The notes: a model not told the origin generated them from the letters alone. Positions 41,516 through 50,090 are shown, counted from the stretch's first letter. The stretch: DNA of 64,000 bases from Brevibacillus reuszeri (GCF_002897295.1 NZ_BEXF01000028.1:19994-83993), one strand, 5' to 3'. A program made the numbers and translations.

Positions 41516-42010
41516 ATGAAAAAGGTAGGAATCGCTGCCCAGCTGTTTCTGACAGCAGTACTTTTAACAGGTTGCCAGAGTAGCTTCTTCAATCAAGCCA
41601 AATCACAGGAGCTCGCCCAACCGCCAGAGCCGACTATAGCCTGGAAGGGAAAGTCAGCTACGACAGTGCCGACGTCCTCTTGTTGGCAGTATGAAAATGT
41701 AGGGCATTGCATTGATAAAGCCGCACCCCCTGAGATTATTGGTGAGATGAAGCCTAAGCCGCTTCAAGTAAATCCTGGTGCCGTTCTGTCTGTGACATAT
41801 ACCGCGCCACCCGAGGAAAATTCATTACGAGTGACCCAGTGGATCGGTACGAAGCAGATTGAGCAGCTTCTGGAGAATGGAAACGAGTGGAAGGTACCTG
41901 ATCAGCCAGGGTGGTATTTGTTTGACGTCCGCGGCCAATGGTCACAAGGCGATGCAGGGCACGCATTCGTCATTGAGGTCCGGGACACGTTGCGTCTGTC
42001 GCCGCTGTAA
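41516..42010 (+). CDS. Hypothetical lipoprotein
   Basis: This 164-residue product has a lipoprotein signal (lipobox LLTGC, cysteine at about residue 20). The mature part has two further Cys (SSCWQYENVGHC) and a C-terminal beta-rich segment (PGWYLFDVRGQWSQGDAGHA) resembling extracellular carbohydrate-binding or Ig-like folds, but I cannot name the family. GAGAGGTG precedes the ATG. rluA-type synthase follows 51 bases after it. Confidence 0.75.
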   Translation: MKKVGIAAQLFLTAVLLTGCQSSFFNQAKSQELAQPPEPTIAWKGKSATTVPTSSCWQYENVGHCIDKAAPPEIIGEMKPKPLQVNPGAVLSVTYTAPPEENSLRVTQWIGTKQIEQLLENGNEWKVPDQPGWYLFDVRGQWSQGDAGHAFVIEVRDTLRLSPL

Positions 42011-42061
42011 AGCTCTTTTTGGTATACTAAGCGATGAGGGATGACCAAAAGGAGAGACAGC

Positions 42062-42961
42062 ATGCTAGAAGAGTTGATGCGCTTTACGGCAGACGAATTG
42101 GATGAGGGGCATACCGTACGGGACGTTTTGCAAAAACGTTATGGGGTATCACGCCGTTTGCTCATTCGCGCCAAATTTAAAGGAAGAATAACACGCAACG
42201 ATCAGCTGGTCTTTGTCAACGAGAAGCTGCAAGCAGGCGATGAAATTGTCGTCATGGTGCAGGAGGATGCGGAAGAAACGGTAGCACCTGAGGAAATGCC
42301 GCTGGAGATTCGCTTTGAGGACGATGATTTGATGGTGATTGCGAAGCCTGCAGGGCTGGTCATCCATCCCACAGGTAACCATGCAGGTGGCACGCTTGCA
42401 AATGGAGTGGTCGCTTACTGGAAAAGTCGCGGGGAACACCGGAGGTTTCGCGCGGTTAACCGTTTGGATAAAGATACATCAGGTCTCTTGATTGTCGCGA
42501 AAAATCAATGGGCTCACGAGCAGTTCAGCAGGATGCAGCAGGATAGAGAACTACACCGTACCTATCACGCGATTGCAGAAGGGGAAGTACAGGAGAATGA
42601 GGGGACACTAGATGGACCGATCGGGCTTGCCGAGGACTCCTTTATTACCAGAATGGTGCGCCCAGATGGACAAGCGGCTCTGACCCATTATCGTGTCTTG
42701 GCGCGAGGAAACGGGATGACTCACCTGGAGGTAAAGCTGGGAACAGGACGTACCCACCAAATCCGGGTACATATGAGTCATTTCGGGTATCCGCTGGCAG
42801 GTGATGATCTGTATGGCGGAGGCCGAGAGTACATCGGGAGGCAGGCGTTGCATGCCGCACGTCTGTGCTTTGTGCATCCCCGTTGCGGTGAGCTGATGGA
42901 TTTTATCGAGCCGATGCCTGCAGATATGCAGGAGCTGGCGAGACGCTTCTTATTGTTGTAA
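42062..42961 (+). CDS. RluA-family 23S rRNA/tRNA pseudouridine synthase
   Basis: The 299-residue enzyme has an N-terminal S4-like RNA-binding region (VRDVLQKRYGVSRRLLIRAK) and the RluA catalytic motif AVNRLDKDTSGLLIVAKN with the nucleophilic aspartate; further motifs are LVIHPTGNHAGGTLANGV and GTGRTHQIRVHMSHFGYPLA. The exact uridine cannot be read from sequence; several paralogues (YlyB, YhcT, YjbO) occur in Bacillus. GGAGAGACAGC precedes ATG 42062. Confidence 0.92.
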   Translation: MLEELMRFTADELDEGHTVRDVLQKRYGVSRRLLIRAKFKGRITRNDQLVFVNEKLQAGDEIVVMVQEDAEETVAPEEMPLEIRFEDDDLMVIAKPAGLVIHPTGNHAGGTLANGVVAYWKSRGEHRRFRAVNRLDKDTSGLLIVAKNQWAHEQFSRMQQDRELHRTYHAIAEGEVQENEGTLDGPIGLAEDSFITRMVRPDGQAALTHYRVLARGNGMTHLEVKLGTGRTHQIRVHMSHFGYPLAGDDLYGGGREYIGRQALHAARLCFVHPRCGELMDFIEPMPADMQELARRFLLL

Positions 42962-43014
42962 AAGGAACAGGAAATGACATAGGCAAAAAATTTCGTCATT
43001 TTCCTATGGAAAGT

Positions 43015-43028
43015 TGAAAGCGTTTTCG
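43015..43028 (+). promoter_or_regulatory. Catabolite-responsive element (CcpA site)
   Basis: TGAAAGCGTTTTCG fits the Bacillus cre consensus TGWAARCGYTWNCW at 13 of 14 positions. It ends just before a TATGAT -10 element, so CcpA would block initiation at the hmgA promoter when preferred sugars are present. Confidence 0.75.
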
Positions 43029-43041
43029 ATATGATGAGAGT

Positions 43042-43240
43042 AAGAAATGATAAACAAGAAACAGTGGAAACACTGGGACGACAGCTGGTTGTCTGCGGGG
43101 GAAAATCCCGCAAAGATTTTTTTCGTTAGCAGACAAAGCCCAGCTTGCGCCTAACGCTTGTTTCGGAACGTTTGACAAAGGGGTACCCCGCGTATTTGTC
43201 ATGCAACCGATTCGGCTTGGGGGTGAGCTGGGCTTTTTGT
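43042..43240 (+). promoter_or_regulatory. Structured hmgA leader with candidate terminator/antiterminator
   Basis: Hairpin CAGTG-GAAA-CACTG (43062-43075) is followed by hairpin GCGGGG-GAAAA-TCCCGC with seven T (43095-43123). AAAGCCCAGCT (43135-43145) pairs perfectly with AGCTGGGCTTT (43226-43236) ahead of a T run, a terminator-like stem closing 30 bases before hmgA. Alternatively AGCTGGTTGTCTGC (43083-43096) pairs with GCAGACAA and CCAGCT (43129-43145, 3-base bulge), which excludes that stem. The regulatory reading is inferred; no known riboswitch core is recognised. Confidence 0.55.
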
Positions 43241-43269
43241 TGACTGGAAAAGACGAAGGAGGAGAGAAG

Positions 43270-44430
43270 ATGGCTTTTTATCATCGAATGGGGGAAATAC
43301 CTAAAAAGCGGCATACGACCTTTTACAAGCCAAACGGAGAGCTGTATCGGGAACAAGTGATGGGCACAAAAGGGTTTTCCGGGATTCAGTCCATCTTGTA
43401 TCATCACAATCCGCCTACACAGGTTCGGGAAACGCGTAAATATGCGGATGTCCGGCTGGAATTTGTCGAGCAGGAGAATTTGAAGCATCAGCATTTTCAA
43501 ACCTTCAATCTGGAGCCAGGTGGAGATCCGATCTTTGGCAGGAAGTATCTCATGGGCAACAATGACGTCGTAATGGGCGTGTGTGCACCGACAGAGCCGA
43601 TGGATTACTTTTATCGCAATGCGGATGGAGATGAGGTGGTATTCGTTCATCAGGGAGAAGGGGAGCTGCAAACAATTTTCGGTACGCTCGCCTACAAGCC
43701 AGGCGATTATCTCGTCATCCCGATTGGTACGACCTACAGGATCGTGCCATCGGTTCAGAGTCGGTTTTTAGTGATCGAATCACAAAATGAGATCGTTCCT
43801 CCCAAGCGCTATCGCAATGAGCACGGACAATTGCTGGAGCATTCGCCATTTTGCGAACGGGATATACGCGTGCCAGAAAAACTGGAAACGCACGTGGAAA
43901 GCGGGGATTTTGAAGTCCGCGTAAAACGCCAATCGGTCGTTTACAGCTACTTTTTTGATTTCCATCCGTTTGATGTGGTCGGCTGGGATGGCTATTTGTA
44001 TCCGTATGCGCTCAGCATCCATGATTTTGAGCCGATTACAGGACGCATTCATCAGCCACCTCCTGTACATCAGACCTTTGCTGGCCAAAACTTTGTGATT
44101 TGCTCGTTTGTGCCGCGGATGTACGATTATCATCCTGATGCTATTCCGGCGCCGTATTTTCATAGCAATGTAGAAAGTGATGAAGTGTTATACTACGTGG
44201 AAGGCAATTTCATGAGCCGCAAAGGGATTTTTGAAGGCTCGATTACGCTGCACCCGATGGGCATTCCCCACGGACCTCATCCTGGCAAAGCCGAAGCGAG
44301 TATCGGCAAGAAAGAAACGAAGGAGCTGGCGGTTATGCTCGATACGTTCCACCCGCTGCGCGTCACTCGCGAGGCACTGCCAATTGAAGATGGAGCGTAT
44401 ATGTCGAGCTGGATGCCGCCACGTGAATAG
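43270..44430 (+). CDS. hmgA: Homogentisate 1,2-dioxygenase
   Basis: HmgA is the iron(II) ring-cleaving enzyme of tyrosine and phenylalanine catabolism that makes maleylacetoacetate. The 386-residue cupin protein begins YHRMGEIPKKRHTTFYKPNG and contains EVVFVHQGEGELQTIFGTLA, PPPVHQTFAGQNFVICSFVP, VESDEVLYYVEGNF and PMGIPHGPHPGKAE, which supply His and Glu ligands. ATG 43270 follows GGAGGAGAGAAG. A cre box and a structured leader precede it. The flavin-reductase-like gene follows 17 bases later. Other tyrosine-catabolic genes are not in the window. Confidence 0.88.
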   Translation: MAFYHRMGEIPKKRHTTFYKPNGELYREQVMGTKGFSGIQSILYHHNPPTQVRETRKYADVRLEFVEQENLKHQHFQTFNLEPGGDPIFGRKYLMGNNDVVMGVCAPTEPMDYFYRNADGDEVVFVHQGEGELQTIFGTLAYKPGDYLVIPIGTTYRIVPSVQSRFLVIESQNEIVPPKRYRNEHGQLLEHSPFCERDIRVPEKLETHVESGDFEVRVKRQSVVYSYFFDFHPFDVVGWDGYLYPYALSIHDFEPITGRIHQPPPVHQTFAGQNFVICSFVPRMYDYHPDAIPAPYFHSNVESDEVLYYVEGNFMSRKGIFEGSITLHPMGIPHGPHPGKAEASIGKKETKELAVMLDTFHPLRVTREALPIEDGAYMSSWMPPRE

Positions 44431-44447
44431 AGAAGAGGGAGAGAGGC

Positions 44448-45074
44448 ATGGAAATTTCCATTCAAGAGATCGATCGTCAGGACAAATACAAGCTGCTAAT
44501 CGGATGTATCATCCCCAGGCCGATTGCATGGGTGACAACTGTTGGTAGTGAGGGTGTCATCAACGCTGCTCCATTCAGCTATTTTAATGTAGCTAGTATT
44601 GAGCCGATGATGGTCTCAATCGCTGTCATGCGCAAGCCAGGGAGTCTCATGAAGGATACGGCCAGGAACATTCAGGAGACCGGAGAGTTTGTCGTCAATA
44701 TGGTCGATGTTCACAACGTCGATGTGATGAATCAAACATCTGCCGACTATCCTTCGACTGTCAGTGAAGTAGAGGCACTTGGACTTGAGCTCGTGCCATC
44801 CGCTCTGGTCAAAGCACCGCGGCTCTCTGCTTCGCGCATCCATTTTGAGTGCAAGCTGCATCAGATTGTAGAGCTGGGATCACCTACGACAAGTGACTTG
44901 ATTCTGGGAGAAGTCGTCCATGTGCAGGTTGCAGATGAATTGTACCAAGCGGGCAGAATTGACGCTAAAGCATTCGCGCCTGTCAGCAGGCTGGCTGGGC
45001 ATACGTACGCGGAGTTAGGCGAGCTGTTTGACCGCCCTCGCCCAGTATATACACCAGAGAACGATCAAAAATAA
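44448..45074 (+). CDS. Flavin-reductase-like FMN-binding protein
   Basis: The 208-residue product belongs to the flavin reductase-like domain family (DIM6/NTAB group): KLLIGCIIPRPIAWVTTVGS, INAAPFSYFNVASIEPMMVS and TARNIQETGEFVVNMV are typical FMN-binding segments. Such proteins supply reduced flavin to oxygenases or act as oxidoreductases themselves. It is in one operon with hmgA (17-base gap, AGAGGGAGAGAGG), so a part in aromatic catabolism is likely. A terminator follows. Confidence 0.87.
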   Translation: MEISIQEIDRQDKYKLLIGCIIPRPIAWVTTVGSEGVINAAPFSYFNVASIEPMMVSIAVMRKPGSLMKDTARNIQETGEFVVNMVDVHNVDVMNQTSADYPSTVSEVEALGLELVPSALVKAPRLSASRIHFECKLHQIVELGSPTTSDLILGEVVHVQVADELYQAGRIDAKAFAPVSRLAGHTYAELGELFDRPRPVYTPENDQK

Positions 45075-45096
45075 TTCGTGAATTCGTATCCAATGA

Positions 45097-45130
45097 GAAA
45101 AGACCGTTCCTCTATAGGGAGCGGTCTTTT
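45097..45130. terminator. Terminator after the flavin-reductase-like gene
   Basis: AAAAGACCGTTCC and GGGAGCGGTCTTTT form a long stem with A and T runs; it may serve the convergent lipoprotein gene too. Confidence 0.85.
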
Positions 45131-45147
45131 GCCTGTGTTGCCCAGCC

Positions 45148-45387
45148 CTACTTCAGACCCGGATAATGAGAAACTGCGTCTGGTCGTATCCAGCGATCGT
45201 ATTCGCCAGAGGTGCTTGCGTTGACAGGCGGGCCATAGGGTGTGGCGTTTGGCTCATGACCTAGGGGATGCACGACGTTTTGCTGATAGTAAAAATTGCG
45301 ATCACTTTGAATGAATGATCGGTCTGCCTGATTATCAGGAGTGCAGCCCCCGAGCAGACAGACGGCTACTATTATGAGCAGCGGCAT
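45148..45387 (-). CDS. Small hypothetical lipoprotein
   Basis: The 79-residue product has a short lipoprotein signal (lipobox LLGGC) and a Tyr/Pro-rich mature part (NFYYQQNVVHPLGHEPNATP). I recognise no family. GAGGTG lies upstream of ATG 45387. It is convergent with the flavin-reductase-like gene and divergent from the PspC gene. Confidence 0.65.
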   Translation of the reverse strand: MPLLIIVAVCLLGGCTPDNQADRSFIQSDRNFYYQQNVVHPLGHEPNATPYGPPVNASTSGEYDRWIRPDAVSHYPGLK

Positions 45388-45559
45388 CAGTAATCACCTC
45401 TTTGGTAGCGTAAACCTGAACCGGCTGTTTCATGCAGGCTTGACCAATATCCGTCCAGGGACGGAGGAGAAATCCCTCTACGGACCATTTTGCCGAAATC
45501 GCCCAAAGGGTATCCTGTAGATACAAGGAAAACGGATACTGTAGAGAGGACGGAATGCT

Positions 45560-45910
45560 ATGATGGAAAGACGCTTATATCGTTCACAACAGGATAAAAA
45601 GCTATTTGGAGTCTGTGGTGGAATTGCTCACTTTCTCGGAATTGATTCTACATTAGTTCGGTTAGGAGTTGTCGTTTTAGCAGTTACGACAGGAATTCCG
45701 ATTTTGATTTATATTCTTCTGGCGATGATTATGCCGAAGGAGCCGCGCTCAATTTTTGGCTCGGACACCTATGACATGTACAATTCTCCCTATCACTCTG
45801 GGGCGCGGATGAACGATCTGGATTCTGAGATCGATCGTTTGGAAAAACGTGCACTGGTGCAGGAAGTATATCGCCTGCGAGAGGAATTGGGTAAATATAA
45901 AGGGGTTTAA
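45560..45910 (+). CDS. PspC-domain envelope-stress protein
   Basis: The 116-residue membrane protein has the PspC domain: RLYRSQQDKKLFGVCGGIAH, FLGIDSTLVRLGVVVLAV and a hydrophobic segment GIPILIYILLAMIMPKEPRS, then a charged coiled tail (DSEIDRLEKRALVQEVYRLR). PspC proteins respond to membrane stress. Two adjacent ATGs (45560 and 45563) are possible. A terminator follows. Confidence 0.9.
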   Translation: MMERRLYRSQQDKKLFGVCGGIAHFLGIDSTLVRLGVVVLAVTTGIPILIYILLAMIMPKEPRSIFGSDTYDMYNSPYHSGARMNDLDSEIDRLEKRALVQEVYRLREELGKYKGV

Positions 45911-45916
45911 GGAAAG

Positions 45917-45955
45917 AGGAGGCTTTGGACCCAGCAGGGGCGAGTCTCCTTTTTG
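45917..45955 (+). terminator. Intrinsic terminator after the PspC gene
   Basis: AGGAGGCT and AGTCTCCT pair around a long loop, followed by TTTTT. Confidence 0.7.
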
Positions 45956-46053
45956 GGTAGAAAATAAGGCATTTCGACTCAAATTGGTTGGTAACTATTG
46001 GAACAATCCGCATAACATGTAAGGTGGATAACGTACATAGGGAGGGAAAAGCA

Positions 46054-46230
46054 GTGTATCTTGGCGTTTTTGATTTACATCAGCGTTTAGAGCAGACCCG
46101 AAAAGTTTTGCGGGAAAAGCAGCATCTGAAAAAGCTGATTGAAGAAGATATTCAAGAGCTGGAAAAAGACGTAAAAGATCTTGAAGCAATGACCGAAAAG
46201 AACAACTACGCAACAAGTATTCAGCGGTAA
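46054..46230 (+). CDS. Small coiled-coil protein of unknown function
   Basis: The 58-residue product starts at GTG 46054, 7 bases after GGGAGGG. Nearly the whole protein is a charged helix (HQRLEQTRKVLREKQHLKKL, then EEDIQELEKDVKDLEAMTEK), so it should form a coiled coil. No family is recognised. It has its own terminator, which supports it as a real gene. Confidence 0.7.
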   Translation: MYLGVFDLHQRLEQTRKVLREKQHLKKLIEEDIQELEKDVKDLEAMTEKNNYATSIQR

Positions 46231-46242
46231 TAGGACCAAAGA

Positions 46243-46284
46243 AAAGTGGCGGCTGCGCAATTGTGCAGAAAGGCCACTTTTTTA
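46243..46284 (+). terminator. Intrinsic terminator after the small coiled-coil gene
   Basis: AAAGTGGC and GCCACTTT form the stem, with a further inner hairpin CTGCGCAATTGTGCAG and a T run. Confidence 0.85.
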
Positions 46285-46403
46285 TTTTCTTCTTGATGAG
46301 TCAGTTGCCTAGCAGGGGAGTATCCATCGACCATTCAGAGACAAGAAAATAGCGGCCACTTACAAAGCAGCCGCTTTTCTCTCGATATCTATTGTCGTTC
46401 GTC

Positions 46404-47429
46404 TTACGATTTCCAAATGTCTGCGACAATCTCAAAGGAACGGATGCGATCCGCATGGTGATACATTTGCGTAGTGATCATCAGCTCGTCGGCTTGGGTC
46501 GCTGCCAGCAATTCCTCAAGCCCCTCCTTTACGGTGTCTGGGCTGCCGATAACCGAAGAGCGTAGCTGGGATTGCACCGAGATCTTTTCAAATTCGGACC
46601 ACAGTTCATCCATATTGTCTACTGGCGGTTGAATCGGCTGGAGGTTACCGCGAACGATATTCAAAAAGGCCTGAAAATGAGAGGTCGCCAGGCGCTGCGC
46701 TTTTTCATCCGTATCCGCAGCCATCACGTTAACACCGACCATCGCGTACGGTTTGTCCAGCATCTCGGACGGGCGGAAGCAGTGGCGATAGGTTTGCAGG
46801 GCAGTCTGCATGTAGTTGGGTGAAAAATGGCCGGCAAAAGCAAACGGCAGCCCAAGCAGGCCCGCGAGTCGTGCAGAAAAGTCGCTGGACCCGAGAAGCC
46901 AGATCGGGATATTCAGCCCTTCACCAGGAATTGCCCGTACACCTGTTGATGCACCTTCCGTTTGTGGTCGGAAATATTCGCGTAGCTCTTCCAGAAGCTC
47001 CGGGAAGTCCTCGCCGCCGATGCGCATATCACGACGCAACGCCCGAGCCGTACGTTGGTCTGATCCAGGAGCACGACCAAGACCGAGGTCGATCCGTCCG
47101 GGGTAAAGTGATTCAAGCGTACCAAACTGCTCCGCAATAACCAGCGGAGAGTGATTCGGAAGCATAATGCCACCGGAGCCGACACGCAGCTTCGTGGTCC
47201 CTCCGGCGATATGGCCGATCAAGACAGAAGTAGCAGAGCTGGCTACACTCGGCATCGAATGATGCTCGGCAAGCCAGTAGCGCAAGAAGCCCCATTTTTC
47301 AACATGCAAAGCCAAATCCAGACTGTTGCGGAAGGAATCTGCGGCTGTTCCCCCCTGGATGATGGGGGCAAGATCTAGAACGGACAAAGGAATATCGCGC
47401 AATGTCCGGGAATGATTTGTATCTGACAT
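46404..47429 (-). CDS. LLM-class flavin-dependent oxidoreductase
   Basis: The 341-residue product is a bacterial luciferase-like TIM-barrel oxidoreductase: IPLSVLDLAPIIQGGTAADS, RYWLAEHHSMPSVASSATSV, VGSGGIMLPNHSPLVIAEQF and GRIDLGLGRAPGSDQ are typical. Such enzymes use FMN or F420; in Bacillota FMN is likely. The substrate is unknown. AAGGAGGG lies 9 bases before ATG 47429. It is a single-gene unit upstream of the map terminator. Confidence 0.9.
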   Translation of the reverse strand: MSDTNHSRTLRDIPLSVLDLAPIIQGGTAADSFRNSLDLALHVEKWGFLRYWLAEHHSMPSVASSATSVLIGHIAGGTTKLRVGSGGIMLPNHSPLVIAEQFGTLESLYPGRIDLGLGRAPGSDQRTARALRRDMRIGGEDFPELLEELREYFRPQTEGASTGVRAIPGEGLNIPIWLLGSSDFSARLAGLLGLPFAFAGHFSPNYMQTALQTYRHCFRPSEMLDKPYAMVGVNVMAADTDEKAQRLATSHFQAFLNIVRGNLQPIQPPVDNMDELWSEFEKISVQSQLRSSVIGSPDTVKEGLEELLAATQADELMITTQMYHHADRIRSFEIVADIWKS

Positions 47430-47575
47430 GAATAGTGACCCTCCTTTGACGATGAGCGGGACGTGTGTGCCAGGGCACCTGCACCCTAGCATGATGGTAC
47501 TAAATGTACTTGCATGATACGTACCAGCCAATTTCATGTCAAGGCACCGATGTTCTGTGCAGCACATTGGCAAAA

Positions 47576-47617
47576 GAAAGAAGCCTTGTACCAGATGATG
47601 TACAAAAGGCTTCTTTC
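47576..47617 (-). terminator. Intrinsic terminator of map
   Basis: On the minus strand GAAAGAAGCCTTTTGTAC pairs with GTACAAGGCTTCTTTC around a short loop, followed by TTTT. Confidence 0.85.
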
Positions 47618-47630
47618 TCTCTCAGTATCC

Positions 47631-48377
47631 CTATTGTTTGGTTAGAATGACTGGCCCATCCGCTGTGATGGCAAGTGTATGCTCAAACTGTGCGGACAGC
47701 TTTCCGTCCCGAGTGCGGGCAGTCCAGCCATCTTCGTCAATCGAGACATGATACGTCCCGATATTGAGCATCGGTTCAATCGTGATAACCATGCCTTCCT
47801 TCAGGCGCTGGCCACGTCCGGCCGGTCCAAAGTGAGGTACATACGGCTCCTCGTGCATTTCCTGACCAATTCCGTGGCCTGTAAAGTCACGAACAACCGA
47901 GTAGCCTTGGGCCTGTGCGTACGTCTGGATAGCATGGGAGATGTCTCCAATCCGGTTTCCGACGACAGCTTGCTCGATGCCAAGATATAGTGATTTTTCC
48001 GTTACTTCCAGCAGTTTTTTCGCTTCCGGGGAAACGGTTCCTACTTCATAAGACCAGGCTGAATCAGCAAGCCAGCCGTCTTTGCGAACTACCATATCAA
48101 TTGTTACGATATCACCGTCACGCAGGGGCTCTTTTTTCGGAAAGCCGTGGCAGATCACGTCATTTACCGAGCCGCAAGTCGCATATGGGTACCCGTGGAA
48201 GCCTTTTTGCTCAGGGGTTGCACCGTGCTTCGCCAAAAACTGCTCAACGAATTGATCGATGTCCCACGTTGAAATGCCGGGACGGATCATGGTCGCTATT
48301 TCGCGATGACACGCAGCAAGGATTTTGCCCGCTGCCCGCATCAATTCAATTTCTTCAGGTGTTTTGAGGATAATCAT
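47631..48377 (-). CDS. map: Methionine aminopeptidase, type I
   Basis: Map removes the initiator methionine from new proteins using two metal ions. The 248-residue enzyme shows KGFHGYPYATCGSVNDVICH, DIVTIDMVVRKDGWLADSAW with metal-binding Asp residues, RDFTGHGIGQEMHEEPYVPH and VITIEPMLNIG. A map paralogue usually lies in the ribosomal protein cluster; this stand-alone copy with its own terminator is probably the second enzyme (YflG-like in B. subtilis), which is inference. AAGGAGAG precedes the ATG. Confidence 0.94.
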   Translation of the reverse strand: MIILKTPEEIELMRAAGKILAACHREIATMIRPGISTWDIDQFVEQFLAKHGATPEQKGFHGYPYATCGSVNDVICHGFPKKEPLRDGDIVTIDMVVRKDGWLADSAWSYEVGTVSPEAKKLLEVTEKSLYLGIEQAVVGNRIGDISHAIQTYAQAQGYSVVRDFTGHGIGQEMHEEPYVPHFGPAGRGQRLKEGMVITIEPMLNIGTYHVSIDEDGWTARTRDGKLSAQFEHTLAITADGPVILTKQ

Positions 48378-48511
48378 TGGTTCTCTCCTTGTCCTCGCGT
48401 AAATTCTATGGCTCTCTACAGTATATAGTGTAGACTTGTTTTCGGCTAATTGCCACAGTCAAAACAGCATGGTAGGATGAGGGAGAAATAATCAACCTGG
48501 GGGTAGGTAGC

Positions 48512-49264
48512 GTGGACAAGTTTCAGGAACATCTGGCGAACTACCAGATACATGTAAAAGAAGACGTGGAAAAACGCGTTGCTTTTATTCGTGAACAAAT
48601 TGATGGACCGGGGCTGGGCGGGGCAGTAGTCGGTATCTCTGGCGGCATAGATAGCGCAGTTACAGCGGCTTTATGTGTACGTGCCTTGGGACGCGATCGG
48701 GTAATCGGTATATGGTTGCCAGCTTATTCCCTCGACGTTCATGCAGTGGATTCCCAGAAATTAGCTGAAGCGATTGATCTGAATCTCGTGACGATTGATG
48801 TAGGTCCTGCGTACGATGCGCTTGTTCCAGTAATCGAAGGCGTCCTGCCATTGGATGATAAAACAAAAGGCAATACGAAAGCACGTCTACGCATGACGAC
48901 CTTGTATGCCATCGCAAATCAAAAAGGATACCTCGTTGCAGATACATGCAATCTTAGTGAAGTCCATGTCGGCTATATGACCAAGGGTGGCGACGGTCTG
49001 GCTGACTTTAATCCGGTTGCGAGCCTGACGAAGCATGAGATGAGAATCCTGGCTTCTGAGTTGGGAGTTCCCGATTCGATTATTACAAAGCCACCTTCTG
49101 CTGATTTGTGGGAAGGCCAAACAGATGAACAAGAAATGGGCTTTACCTATGAAGACCTCGACCGTTATTTAATCACTGGCGAGACACGTCCAGAAGCAAA
49201 AGAGCGTATCGACTACTTGCACCGCATTTCAGAGCACAAACGCAACCTCATGCCAGGTATTTAA
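48512..49264 (+). CDS. nadE: NAD synthase, ammonia-dependent
   Basis: NadE amidates nicotinate adenine dinucleotide to NAD, the last step of the pathway. The 250-residue protein lacks the glutaminase domain and thus uses ammonia. It has the ATP-pyrophosphatase loop VVGISGGIDSAV, NTKARLRMTTLYAIAN, GYLVADTCNLSE and GGDGLADFNPVASL. Translation starts at GTG 48512 after GGGGGTAGGTA. An MBL-hydrolase gene follows with no gap, so the two are probably cotranscribed. Confidence 0.95.
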   Translation: MDKFQEHLANYQIHVKEDVEKRVAFIREQIDGPGLGGAVVGISGGIDSAVTAALCVRALGRDRVIGIWLPAYSLDVHAVDSQKLAEAIDLNLVTIDVGPAYDALVPVIEGVLPLDDKTKGNTKARLRMTTLYAIANQKGYLVADTCNLSEVHVGYMTKGGDGLADFNPVASLTKHEMRILASELGVPDSIITKPPSADLWEGQTDEQEMGFTYEDLDRYLITGETRPEAKERIDYLHRISEHKRNLMPGI

Positions 49265-49265
49265 C

Positions 49266-50090
49266 ATGGGGAAAACATACCAGCTGTTTACCAGCTATTT
49301 GTGGCAAACGACTAGTACCGTAGTGTCGACTGATGAGCGTATCTACTTGTTTGATCCAGCGTATTTTCCACAGGAGATTGATGGGATTTTTGATTATGTG
49401 CAAAGCGTTCGGGAGGGACGTGAGCTGGTTCTCGTGTTAACACATGGGGATTGGGATCATATTGCAGGCTACCCAAAGTTCCCGGATGCCAAGCTCATCG
49501 CACAAAAAGAAATTCTGGAGTCTGGACGGCTGGAAAAGAAGCTGAATAAAGTGAAGCGATTCGACGGCTCGTATTATGTAGTTCGTCCGTATGACTTCGA
49601 GCTGCCTTCCTTCTATAAGCTTGTAGAGGATGCCGAGGATTGGCAGGAGGTGTATTTGCTGCCTGTTCCGGGTCATACGCCGGATCAGCTGGCGACGCTT
49701 TTTCGGGACCAGAAGCTGCTTGTAGTTGGGGATATGCTCTCCAATTTAGAGTTTCCGTTTATCGATGATAGCGCTGCTTATCTGGAAAGCCTCGAAAAGA
49801 TCGAGCGACTGGTGACGGATGGAGCGGTAGAGGAAATCATTCCTGGGCATGGGATTCCAGCTATAGGACGCGAAGACATTCTACATAGAATCCATCGGGA
49901 TCGACAGTATCTAAGCGAAGCACGCGCCATCATTTTCGAAGGTCTGGCGTCAGGAGTAGAGGAAAAAGAGCTGGAAGAACGATTTGGACGGATGATGTAT
50001 GACGACCAGCCGATCGATCCGCATTTGCTTTCGGAGCACGAGCAAAACCGAAATCAACTGATAAAAGAAGCTGTTGCGCGGAAAGGTTGA
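49266..50090 (+). CDS. MBL-fold metallo-hydrolase
   Basis: The 274-residue product has the metal motif LTHGDWDHIAGYPKF, LPVPGHTPDQLATLF, VGDMLSNLEFPF and the late histidine in IIPGHGIPAIG, all of the metallo-beta-lactamase fold. It starts one base after the nadE stop. The C-terminal 60 residues form a helical extension. The substrate is unknown; coupling to nadE might mean a nucleotide- or thioester-related role, but nothing in the sequence shows this. Confidence 0.88.
   Translation: MGKTYQLFTSYLWQTTSTVVSTDERIYLFDPAYFPQEIDGIFDYVQSVREGRELVLVLTHGDWDHIAGYPKFPDAKLIAQKEILESGRLEKKLNKVKRFDGSYYVVRPYDFELPSFYKLVEDAEDWQEVYLLPVPGHTPDQLATLFRDQKLLVVGDMLSNLEFPFIDDSAAYLESLEKIERLVTDGAVEEIIPGHGIPAIGREDILHRIHRDRQYLSEARAIIFEGLASGVEEKELEERFGRMMYDDQPIDPHLLSEHEQNRNQLIKEAVARKG

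Larger units (their letters stand above)
42962..43269. other. Non-coding stretch between the pseudouridine synthase and hmgA
   Basis: No gene is supported. The stretch holds a catabolite-responsive element (43015-43028), a probable promoter with TATGAT at 43030-43035, and a structured leader of about 225 bases with alternative hairpins (43042-43240). Confidence 0.7.

Noticed and set aside
43175..43195. GGGGTACCCCGCG in the hmgA leader as a T-box motif
   Set aside because: It resembles the T-box core GGTGGNACCGCG only loosely, the antiterminator partner is missing, and no specifier loop could be placed. A tRNA-sensing leader is therefore not supported.
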